A DNA stretch of 5,655 nucleotides from Rikenellaceae bacterium. GTDB taxonomy: Bacteria; Bacteroidota; Bacteroidia; Bacteroidales; Rikenellaceae. The DNA lies in assembly GCA_031286025.1 (NCBI GenBank), contig JAITVB010000242.1, forward strand, positions 1 to 5,655, in the 5' to 3' direction. The translations under genes were made by a program, and so were the position numbers. This document shows, piece by piece, positions 1 through 4,318 of the stretch. Numbering within the stretch: position 1 is the first letter of the stretch; each line of letters opens with the position of its first letter. A model generated the notes under the pieces. The model saw only the letters and a list, made by a program, of their open reading frames with translations. It was not told the DNA's origin and did no database searches.

Positions 1-1377
1 ATGCTCGACAGCGAAGAAGCCCAACAACTCTATCACGACCACGCGGCAAAAATGCCGATCATCGACTACCACTGCCACCTGATCCCGAAGATGATCGCCG
101 ACAACTATCAGTTCAGGAACCTCACCGAGGTGTGGTTGGGCGGCGACCACTACAAATGGCGCGCGATGCGCGGCAACGGCGTCGACGAAGAATATATCAC
201 CGGCGGGAAGCCAGACTACGAGAAATTCGAAAAGTGGGCAGAAACCGTTCCCTACACAATGCGTAACCCGCTCTACCACTGGACGCACCTCGAACTCCAA
301 AAGATCTTCGGGATCGACAAAATCCTGAAGCCCGAAACCGCCAAGGCGATCTACGACGAGTGCACCGCCAAGCTCCAGACCCCGGAGTACCGCGCACAGG
401 GCCTGATGACCCGTTTCAAGGTGGAGGTGGTCTGCACCACCGACGACCCCGTCGACACGCTCGAATACCACCAACAAATCCGGGAAAAACCGTTCTTCAC
501 CAAGGTGCTCCCGACGTGGCGGCCCGACAAGGCGATGGCGATCGAAAATCCGGTGGCCTACAACGAGTATATCGGCAAACTCGAAGCCGTCTCGGGCGTG
601 AGCATCAAGAAATACGACGATCTGTTGGCCGCACTGCACGTGCGCCACGACTTCTTCGCCACGATGGGGTGCAAGCTTTCCGACCACGGCCTCGAAACGT
701 TCTATGCCGAGCCTTACACCGCCGTCGAAATCAACAATATCTTCGAAAAGGTTCGCAACGGAAAGAAAGCGAACTTGGAAGAGTTGCTGAAATTCCGTTC
801 TGCCATGCTGTATGATTTTGCCGTGATGGATCATGAAAAGAACTGGACACAGCAATTCCACATCGGCGCCATTCGCAACAACAACAAGCGGATGTTCGAG
901 CGCCTCGGTCCGGACACGGGCTACGACGCTATCCACGACGAACGCTGCTCGGCCGCCGGACACCGCCTGTTCGACCGTCTCGACTATAACGGCACCCTGG
1001 CTAAAACCATCCTCTATAACCTTAATCCGGGCGACAACGAAGTGCTTGCCACAATGGCCTATACGTTCAACGACGGCTCGGTAGCGGGCAAAATGCAGTT
1101 CGGTTCGGGTTGGTGGTTCCTGGATCAGGAAGTGGGCATGAAGGCGCAGATGAACGCCCTCTCGATGCTCGGCTTGCTGAGCCGCTTCGTGGGGATGCTG
1201 ACCGACTCGCGCAGTTTCCTGTCGTATCCGCGCCACGAGTATTTCCGCCGCATCCTGTGCAACCTGATCGGCAAGGATATCCGGAGAGGGAAACTTCCGA
1301 GCAGCGAAATGGCTTTCCTCGGCCGGATGGTGGAAGACATTTCCTACAACAACGCCAAGCGGTTCTTCGAATTTTAA
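1..1377 (+). CDS. uxaC: Glucuronate (uronate) isomerase UxaC, 5' end probably just outside the window
   Basis: Cytoplasmic isomerase of hexuronate catabolism, converting D-glucuronate to D-fructuronate and D-galacturonate to D-tagaturonate. It belongs to the amidohydrolase-like UxaC family. The frame encodes 458 residues. The metal-site-like HxH lies in DYHCHL (His24, His26). Other family signatures are HWTHLEL (93-99), TTDDP (146-150), WRPDKA (173-178), SDHG (227-230), HIGAIRNNN (287-295), GSGWWF (368-373) and DSRSFLSYPRHEYFRR (402-417). Family members are about 470 residues and usually begin with some ten residues before the LDSE-like segment, so the ATG at base 1 may be an internal Met and the true start a few codons upstream. 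The C-terminus is complete (TAA at 1375-1377). It converges on the threonine dehydrogenase gene across a shared terminator. No partner genes (uxaA, uxaB, uxuA) are in view. Identification is very confident; only the start is uncertain. Confidence 0.96.
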   Translation: MLDSEEAQQLYHDHAAKMPIIDYHCHLIPKMIADNYQFRNLTEVWLGGDHYKWRAMRGNGVDEEYITGGKPDYEKFEKWAETVPYTMRNPLYHWTHLELQKIFGIDKILKPETAKAIYDECTAKLQTPEYRAQGLMTRFKVEVVCTTDDPVDTLEYHQQIREKPFFTKVLPTWRPDKAMAIENPVAYNEYIGKLEAVSGVSIKKYDDLLAALHVRHDFFATMGCKLSDHGLETFYAEPYTAVEINNIFEKVRNGKKANLEELLKFRSAMLYDFAVMDHEKNWTQQFHIGAIRNNNKRMFERLGPDTGYDAIHDERCSAAGHRLFDRLDYNGTLAKTILYNLNPGDNEVLATMAYTFNDGSVAGKMQFGSGWWFLDQEVGMKAQMNALSMLGLLSRFVGMLTDSRSFLSYPRHEYFRRILCNLIGKDIRRGKLPSSEMAFLGRMVEDISYNNAKRFFEF

Positions 1378-1394
1378 GAATCGGTTCTGCATGG

Positions 1395-1425
1395 AAAAAG
1401 GGCACCCGACAAGGGCGCCCTTTTT
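1395..1425. terminator. Bidirectional Rho-independent terminator between convergent genes
   Basis: AAAAAGGGC (1395-1403) pairs perfectly with GCCCTTTTT (1417-1425). After one A/C mismatch, CCC (1405-1407) pairs with GGG (1413-1415) around a GACAA loop. The paired A and T runs give a U-tract in either direction. It sits 18 nt after the uxaC stop and 78 nt past the stop of the opposing dehydrogenase gene, so it can end both transcripts. Confidence 0.9.
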
Positions 1426-1502
1426 ATTCTTTTGCCAATAGCCTTATTCCTTTTTTTGAATATGTGTTTTTCGTTCCGGTTTAAAAGGCAATGGAGACGC
1501 AC

Positions 1503-2459
1503 CTAATATTCGCCGCGCTCGCACTTCTTGCCAACAACATAAAGCATATCCTCCGTCATATCCCCCAACGTCCATTTGGGATTCCACCCCCACTCCTCAC
1601 GCGCGCAATGGTCGTCCAACGCATTGGGCCAACTCCGCGCAATCGACTCTTTCAGCGGATCGATCCGGTAGTCCATCTCAAAAGCCGGAATGTGTTTACA
1701 TATCTCGTCCGCAATGATTTCGGGCGTAAAACTCATCGCCGTCACATTGAACGCATTGCGGTGCCTTAGCCGGGTCGGGTCGGCCTCCATCAACTGCACA
1801 CAGGCATTCAACGCATCCGGCATATACATCATATCCATGTAGACGTCGGCCGGGATCGGGCAGGTAAAACGCCCGTCCCTGACTGCCTCGTAATAGATTT
1901 CGACAGCATAGTCGGTCGTCCCCCCGCCGGGCAAGGTGACGTTGGAAACGATCCCCGGAAAACGCACGCTGCGGGTGTCGACCCCGTAGCGATGATAATA
2001 GTAATCGCTCAGTAGTTCGCCCGTCACCTTGCACACACCGTAAATCGTCAGCGGGCGCATGATCGTGTCCTGCGGTGTCTGCTCCTTGGGCGACTCGGGC
2101 CCGAACGCACCGATCGAACTCGGTGTGAAGAGGCGGCATTCATATTGTCGCGCGACGTCGAGGGAGTTCATCAGCGCCCCCATATTGATGTTCCACGCCA
2201 ACTGCGGGTCTTTCTCGCCCACGGCCGAAAGCAGGGCCACCAGGTTGAAAATCGTGTCGATGCGGTATTTGTTGACCACATAGCCAAAGGTCTGTGCATC
2301 GAGCGCATTCAACACCACAAAGGGGCCGTCGGCCCCCAAGTCTTTGCATTCACGCATGTCGGCCGCCACAACGTTCGAATTGCCATATAATTTACGCAGC
2401 AGCGAGGTCAGTTCCGAACCGATCTGCCCCCCAGCCCCAACGATTAGGATCCGTTTCAT
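1503..2459 (-). CDS. SDR-type L-threonine 3-dehydrogenase (NAD-dependent epimerase/dehydratase fold)
   Basis: Predicted to oxidise L-threonine to L-2-amino-3-oxobutanoate with NAD+, which glycine C-acetyltransferase (kbl) would then split to glycine and acetyl-CoA. This is the extended short-chain-dehydrogenase form found in Bacteroidota, unrelated to the zinc-dependent E. coli Tdh. The 318-residue length is right for the family. The Rossmann motif GAGGQIG is at 8-14, the Ser region FTPSSIGAFG at 111-120, and the catalytic YGVCK pair is Tyr140 and Lys144. The segments SVRFPGIVSNVTLPGGGTTD (164-183), YMDMMYMPDA (207-216) and FNVTAMSFTPE (237-247) are, from memory, diagnostic of this subgroup against other epimerases. 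The ATG at 2459-2457 puts the nucleotide-binding motif at the usual distance. A hairpin abuts the start codon. kbl is not in the window. The generic alternative is a sugar epimerase, which the core motifs argue against. Confidence 0.88.
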   Translation of the reverse strand: MKRILIVGAGGQIGSELTSLLRKLYGNSNVVAADMRECKDLGADGPFVVLNALDAQTFGYVVNKYRIDTIFNLVALLSAVGEKDPQLAWNINMGALMNSLDVARQYECRLFTPSSIGAFGPESPKEQTPQDTIMRPLTIYGVCKVTGELLSDYYYHRYGVDTRSVRFPGIVSNVTLPGGGTTDYAVEIYYEAVRDGRFTCPIPADVYMDMMYMPDALNACVQLMEADPTRLRHRNAFNVTAMSFTPEIIADEICKHIPAFEMDYRIDPLKESIARSWPNALDDHCAREEWGWNPKWTLGDMTEDMLYVVGKKCERGEY

Positions 2460-2502
2460 AAAACAGCTTTTTTACGAATTATATGCGAATATAGCTGTTT
2501 TA
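2459..2502 (-). promoter_or_regulatory. Leader hairpin and repeated CGTAAAA-AGCT element before the dehydrogenase start
   Basis: In the mRNA sense, AAAACAGCT (2501-2493) is fully complementary to AGCTGTTTT (2468-2460), which touches the ATG at 2459; one further pair reaches the first base of the start codon. The loop is 24 nt. The same stretch carries a 12-nt direct repeat, CGTAAAACAGCT (2504-2493) and CGTAAAAAAGCT (2476-2465), with one mismatch and a 28-nt period. The stem could hide the initiation region in RNA, or the repeats could be an operator. The sequence shows the repeats; the function is inference. Confidence 0.45.
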
Positions 2503-2541
2503 CGAGAAATCGAAATCGTTTCAAAAAAACAATAGGAAAAA

Positions 2542-2760
2542 TTATATTTCTTCTTCTCTTTGCTGCAATTCCCTCAACAAACGCAGGCAAAGGACGACCA
2601 AATAGATGAATACGATCGCAAGCACGCCACCGCCGCCCCAGGCTCCTATGGTTTTCACGGGGATGTGGGTCAACAGCAAAGGCAACTGCAAAGCGAATAT
2701 CGCGACAATAAGCCAAACGATTTTTCGAAAGGCTTTGATTTTTTCGAGCCGGTTTTCCAT
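2542..2760 (-). CDS. Small two-helix membrane protein, function unknown
   Basis: A 72-residue protein with a charged N-terminus (MENRLEKIKAFRK), a first hydrophobic helix at about 14-30 (IVWLIVAIFALQLPLLL), a short polar loop with a glycine run (GAWGGGG, about 39-45), a second helix at about 46-62 (VLAIVFIYLVVLCLRLL), and a charged tail ending LQQREEEI. Both termini are charged and likely cytoplasmic, giving a helical hairpin in the inner membrane. It lies 82 nt upstream of the dehydrogenase start on the same strand, so co-transcription is possible but unproven. A -7 box (TAATTTTG, 2802-2795) lies 34 nt upstream. No Shine-Dalgarno is visible, as is usual in this phylum. I do not recognise the family. 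Charge pattern and helix lengths favour a real gene over a chance frame. Confidence 0.7.
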   Translation of the reverse strand: MENRLEKIKAFRKIVWLIVAIFALQLPLLLTHIPVKTIGAWGGGGVLAIVFIYLVVLCLRLLRELQQREEEI

Positions 2761-2794
2761 AGTCGGAGAATGGATTGAGTGGTAGTATGAAAAA

Positions 2795-2802
2795 CAAAAT
2801 TA
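2795..2802 (-). promoter_or_regulatory. Bacteroidota -7 box for the small membrane protein gene
   Basis: Read on the - strand, 2802-2795 is TAATTTTG, an exact match to TAnnTTTG, 34 nt upstream of the ATG at 2760. No TTTG is found at the expected -33 distance, so this is a partial promoter match. It lies back-to-back with the tRNA promoter. Confidence 0.45.
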
Positions 2803-2822
2803 TGTAAAATTTTCAGGTTTGA

Positions 2823-2853
2823 TTTGCAGATTAAAAAAAATGCATTACTTTTG
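2823..2853 (+). promoter_or_regulatory. Consensus Bacteroidota promoter (TTTG-N19-TAnnTTTG) of the tRNA cluster
   Basis: TTTG (2823-2826), exactly 19 nt, then TACTTTTG (2846-2853) matches both halves of the primary sigma factor consensus of Bacteroidota. Transcription would begin near 2858-2860, leaving roughly a 12-nt leader before tRNA-Thr at 2871. It is the best promoter in the window. Confidence 0.85.
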
Positions 2854-2870
2854 CCTCACCAAAAAGCTAC

Positions 2871-2944
2871 GCCGATGTAGCTCAGTTGGCCAGAGCAGCT
2901 GATTTGTAATCAGCTGGTCGGGGGTTCGAATCCCTCCATCGGCT
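2871..2944 (+). tRNA. tRNA-Thr (anticodon TGT)
   Basis: A 74-nt cloverleaf. The acceptor stem GCCGATG (2871-2877) pairs perfectly with CATCGGC (2937-2943), with discriminator T2944. The D-stem is GCTC/GAGC (2880-2883/2893-2896). The anticodon stem GCTGA/TCAGC encloses loop TTTGTAA with anticodon TGT at 2905-2907, reading ACA. The T-arm has loop TTCGAAT (2925-2931) on a five-pair stem with one G-U. CCA is not encoded. It is first of three tRNAs and sits just after a consensus promoter. Confidence 0.97.
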
Positions 2945-2955
2945 CAACAAAACGC

Positions 2956-2970
2956 GGCACCGACGGTGCC
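2956..2970 (+). repeat. 6-bp hairpin just after tRNA-Thr
   Basis: GGCACC (2956-2961) and GGTGCC (2965-2970) are perfect inverted repeats around a GAC loop. There is no T-run, so it is not a terminator. It lies 11 nt past the tRNA 3' end and may matter for 3' processing of the precursor. Confidence 0.5.
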
Positions 2971-2983
2971 CGGAGCGATGGAG

Positions 2984-3019
2984 GAAATTGACTTCGAGTC
3001 TACTCGGAAAGGCAATTTC
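2984..3019 (+). repeat. 36-nt nested hairpin in the tRNA-Thr/Tyr spacer
   Basis: The outer stem is GAAATTG (2984-2990) with CAATTTC (3013-3019). The inner stem is CGAGT (2995-2999) with ACTCG (3002-3006), with a tiny loop that would open to TCTA. Short unpaired flanks separate the two. With the hairpin before it and the terminator after it, the spacer RNA would form three consecutive stem-loops. Confidence 0.45.
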
Positions 3020-3028
3020 AGATATTGA

Positions 3029-3061
3029 GCCGGAAGCCTGCAAAACAGGCGGCGTTTTTTT
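3029..3061 (+). terminator. Intrinsic terminator between tRNA-Thr and tRNA-Tyr
   Basis: GCCTG (3036-3040) and CAGGC (3046-3050) form a stem with a CAAAA loop. It is extended by GCC (3029-3031) with GGC (3051-3053) across a GGAA bulge, and followed by one G and seven Ts (3055-3061). The form is a Rho-independent terminator placed inside the tRNA cluster, so it would end the tRNA-Thr transcript or reduce read-through to the later tRNAs. Confidence 0.7.
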
Positions 3062-3157
3062 GCAGAATGCCACACTTCCCGAGTGGGCAACCCAAGGGAG
3101 GCGATTCCGGAGGGAGGGAAGGGAAAAGAGAGTTCTTTTAGCGCGAAAATAAAAGTT

Positions 3158-3240
3158 GGGGAGATACCAAAGTGGCCAACTGGGGCAGACTGTAAATCTG
3201 CTGGCGTACGCCTTCGTAGGTTCGAATCCTGCTCTCCCCA
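3158..3240 (+). tRNA. tRNA-Tyr (anticodon GTA)
   Basis: An 83-nt class II tRNA. The acceptor stem GGGGAGA (3158-3164) pairs with TCTCCCC (3233-3239), with discriminator A3240. The anticodon stem GCAGA/TCTGC (3185-3189/3197-3201) encloses loop CTGTAAA with anticodon GTA at 3192-3194. The long variable arm contains GGCG-TA-CGCC (3203-3212), typical of bacterial tRNA-Tyr. The T-arm is GTAGG/CCTGC around TTCGAAT. CCA is not encoded. No promoter of its own is visible in the 96 nt after the preceding terminator, so read-through or an unrecognised promoter is needed. Confidence 0.97.
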
Positions 3241-3271
3241 CAAGGGTTTCCCCAAGGATGGCGACCAATAG

Positions 3272-3290
3272 GGGAATCAAACCGATTCCC
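3272..3290 (+). repeat. Perfect 7-bp hairpin in the tRNA-Tyr/Gly spacer
   Basis: GGGAATC (3272-3278) and GATTCCC (3284-3290) pair around an AAACC loop. No U-tract follows. A second perfect hairpin, AACTGT-GGGG-ACAGTT (3301-3316), lies 10 nt downstream. These are likely structural elements of the tRNA precursor spacer; function is unknown. Confidence 0.5.
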
Positions 3291-3304
3291 AAGGCAAAGA
3301 AACT

Positions 3305-3367
3305 GTGGGGACAGTTCAGTTGGCGGAGCACAAAACTTGACCCAAGAGAGGATATTGAATCTAATCT
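3305..3367 (+). pseudogene. Degenerate tRNA-like relic, closest in the window to tRNA-Gly
   Basis: Bases 3311-3333 match tRNA-Gly bases 3416-3438 at 19 of 23 positions without gaps, including runs TCAGTTGG and GAGCACAA. The D-stem GTTC/GAGC (3314-3317/3326-3329) still pairs. Similarity continues weakly through CTTG-CC and a T-loop-like TTGAATCT (3355-3362). The acceptor and T-stem no longer pair, so it cannot fold as a working tRNA. The match may partly reflect the general conservation of D-arms. It could be a decayed tandem copy of tRNA-Gly or another lost tRNA. Confidence 0.35.
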
Positions 3368-3409
3368 TGGCAAGGAAAAGACAGAGAGAGCCAACACATT
3401 GAAATAATT

Positions 3410-3482
3410 GCGGAAATAGCTCAGTTGGTAGAGCACAACCTTGCCAAGGTTGGGGTCGCGAGTTCGAGTCTCGTTTTCCGCT
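3410..3482 (+). tRNA. tRNA-Gly (anticodon GCC)
   Basis: A 73-nt cloverleaf. The acceptor stem GCGGAAA (3410-3416) pairs with TTTCCGC (3475-3481), with discriminator T3482. The D-arm is GCTC/GAGC. The anticodon stem CAACC/GGTTG (3436-3440/3448-3452) encloses TTGCCAA with anticodon GCC at 3443-3445, reading GGC and GGT. The T-arm is GCGAG/CTCGT around TTCGAGT. CCA is not encoded. It is the last tRNA of the cluster, followed 7 nt later by a terminator. Its near-palindromic anticodon arm can pair with an upstream spacer segment. Confidence 0.97.
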
Positions 3483-3489
3483 CTAAAAC

Positions 3490-3522
3490 AGGAGGTTTGA
3501 GAAATCAGACCTCTTTTCTTTT
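3490..3522 (+). terminator. Rho-independent terminator of the tRNA cluster
   Basis: GAGGTTTGA (3492-3500) pairs with TCAGACCTC (3505-3513), with one G-U, around a GAAA tetraloop. Two more pairs extend the stem outward. TTTTCTTTT follows (3514-3522). It ends the tRNA transcript 7 nt after tRNA-Gly. On the other strand the T-run is poorer, but the stem could also stop the short - strand frame at 3529-3600. Confidence 0.9.
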
Positions 3523-3528
3523 GTAAAA

Positions 3529-3600
3529 TCAGTAACTTACAGCTGCATAAGCGGTAATGCGAATCTTACAGGTAACGATTTGGCGAAAGTGCGCTTTCAT
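3529..3600 (-). CDS. Possible 23-residue ORF, unknown and doubtful
   Basis: ATG at 3600-3598, TGA at 3531-3529, encoding MKAHFRQIVTCKIRITAYAA and three further residues. A -7 box (TACCTTTG, 3645-3638) and an AGGAG (3636-3632) lie upstream. From about 3630 the same frame stays open without an ATG, adding VNRQEKRSKR. The AGGAG is 31 nt before the ATG, too far to act as its ribosome binding site. Very basic and short, it may be a leader peptide, a piece of a dispersed repeat or chance. It is the only coding candidate in the 174-nt gap between the tRNA terminator and the lipocalin-like gene. I do not recognise a family. Confidence 0.2.
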   Translation of the reverse strand: MKAHFRQIVTCKIRITAYAAVSY

Positions 3601-3637
3601 TCGTTTGCTTCGTTTTTCTTGGCGATTGACTCTCCTA

Positions 3638-3645
3638 CAAAGGTA
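3638..3645 (-). promoter_or_regulatory. -7 box reading toward the tRNA-Gly 3' side
   Basis: On the - strand 3645-3638 is TACCTTTG, an exact TAnnTTTG match. No TTTG lies 19-21 nt upstream. A transcript from here would run antisense to the tRNA cluster unless stopped by the stem at 3490-3515. Confidence 0.35.
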
Positions 3646-3656
3646 CTACATTTTTC

Positions 3657-4004
3657 CTAAACGGCATCAACCCTCTCCATCTCGATCCTGAGCGCGTAAT
3701 CGTCCGGCTCGATTTCGACACCTTCGAGGTCGTAGAGGATGATGTGGTTCGGGGTGGGAGATTCCACCCGGTAACGTTCTTCGACCTCGAACCGTTGAAT
3801 GACAAGCAACCGCGAATCGGGTTCGTAATGGTAAGTCAGCAGTTCGGGTGTCTCGCCGTCGAATTGATCCAACACCGTTTCGTCGGGCAGAAATTCCTAC
3901 GTCGAGAGTCCGGACGCAAATTCGCCTATCGACTGCCACCCGCCCGGAGCGTTCGCCGACCAACGGATCGTCTGCCATTTTCCGAGAATCGTTTCTGTTT
4001 TCAT
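3657..4004 (-). pseudogene. Lipocalin-like small protein gene interrupted by one in-frame amber codon
   Basis: From ATG at 4004-4002 to TAG at 3659-3657 there are 115 codons in one frame, interrupted only by TAG at codon 36 (3899-3897). Before it is MKTETILGKWQTIRW and a Gly/Trp-rich stretch ending FASGLST. After it comes EFLPDETVLDQFDG, then alternating hydrophobic strands (LLTYHYEP, RLLVIQRFEVEERYRV, HIILYDLEGVEI, YALRIEMERVDAV). The GKW start and (W)EF-PD-TV pattern resemble lipocalin-like (calycin) beta-barrel proteins of Bacteroidota, so the amber probably replaces TGG (Trp) by one G-to-A change. No signal peptide is seen, so it would be cytoplasmic. A -7 box (TACTTTTG, 4065-4058) and a palindrome precede it, shared with the divergent repressor gene. 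Frame conservation on both sides of the stop suggests recent inactivation, a sequencing error or, less likely, read-through. Confidence 0.65.
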
Positions 4005-4030
4005 AATGTCCGTTTTTATGCTTTATTCTA

Positions 4031-4052
4031 AACTTGGCATATATACTAAGTT
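4031..4052. promoter_or_regulatory. 22-bp imperfect palindrome, candidate operator of the XRE repressor
   Basis: AACTT and AAGTT flank an AT-rich core; 18 of 22 positions are symmetric about the centre. It lies in the divergent 89-bp gap between the lipocalin-like gene (start 4004) and the repressor gene (start 4094), directly downstream of the - strand -7 box (4065-4058), where a bound repressor would block the start of transcription. Operator assignment is inferred from position and symmetry. Confidence 0.5.
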
Positions 4053-4057
4053 AAAGG

Positions 4058-4065
4058 CAAAAGTA
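4058..4065 (-). promoter_or_regulatory. -7 box of the lipocalin-like gene
   Basis: On the - strand 4065-4058 is TACTTTTG, exact for TAnnTTTG, with TATG (one mismatch to TTTG) exactly 19 nt upstream (4088-4085). The predicted start, near 4052, coincides with the edge of the palindrome. This suggests the lipocalin-like gene is the repressed partner. Confidence 0.55.
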
Positions 4066-4093
4066 ATCACTTTTCTTTACTTATCATAAAAGT

Positions 4094-4306
4094 ATGACGA
4101 CGGATCAGATTTTAAAGCAAATAGGCAAGAATATCAAGAAGATACGCGCCGAAAAAGGAATTCTTCAGCAGGATTTGGCGGCGATGTGCAACTTCGAGGT
4201 GTCGGTGATGAGCCGGATCGAGGCGGGCGGGTCGAATTTCACGGTCGGGACGCTGAACAAGATCGCCGAAGCCCTGAAAATCGGGATCGCCGACTTGTTG
4301 AAGTAG
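4094..4306 (+). CDS. XRE-family (Cro/C1-type) helix-turn-helix regulator
   Basis: A 70-residue protein that is almost entirely one HTH_3 domain. Helix 1 is QILKQIGKNIKKIRAEKG (5-22). The helix-turn-helix is about 25-45 (QQDLAAMCNFEVSVMSRIEAG). The segment NFTVGTLNKIAEALKIGIADLLK (48-70) forms the last two helices, with the VGTLNKIAEAL signature common to the family. There is no extra ligand or dimerisation domain, so it is a minimal DNA-binding protein, probably a dimer, like antitoxin or autoregulatory repressors. It is divergent from the amber-interrupted lipocalin-like gene, with a palindrome between them, which suggests control of that promoter and its own. No Shine-Dalgarno and no exact -7 box on this strand are seen. 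A 128-nt inverted repeat begins 13 nt after its stop codon and may form its mRNA 3' end. Confidence 0.9.
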   Translation: MTTDQILKQIGKNIKKIRAEKGILQQDLAAMCNFEVSVMSRIEAGGSNFTVGTLNKIAEALKIGIADLLK

Positions 4307-4318
4307 TCGGACACACCA

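Noticed and set aside
360..815. 151-codon + strand frame inside uxaC, and others at 833-1084 and 1110-1484
   Set aside because: They are out-of-frame shadows of a GC-rich coding sequence, with Arg/Pro-rich composition and no family features.
781..870. AT-richer patch within uxaC as a recombination mosaic
   Set aside because: The protein sequence is continuous and family-like across the patch; the shift is short and could be ordinary codon variation.
2993..3006. TTCGAGTCT in the Thr/Tyr spacer, identical to the tRNA-Gly T-loop start, as a second tRNA relic
   Set aside because: Only nine bases match, no flanking T-stem pairs and no D-arm or acceptor is found nearby; it is better explained by the hairpin at 2984-3019.
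2882..3436. 184-codon - strand frame across the tRNA cluster
   Set aside because: It is antisense to three well-formed tRNAs; peptide pieces such as GxxDSNLRRR are the familiar false translations of tRNA T-arms.
3471..4000. Integration (att) site duplicated from the 3' end of tRNA-Gly
   Set aside because: The longest downstream match to the tRNA 3' end is TTTTCCG near 3967, too short, and no integrase is present.
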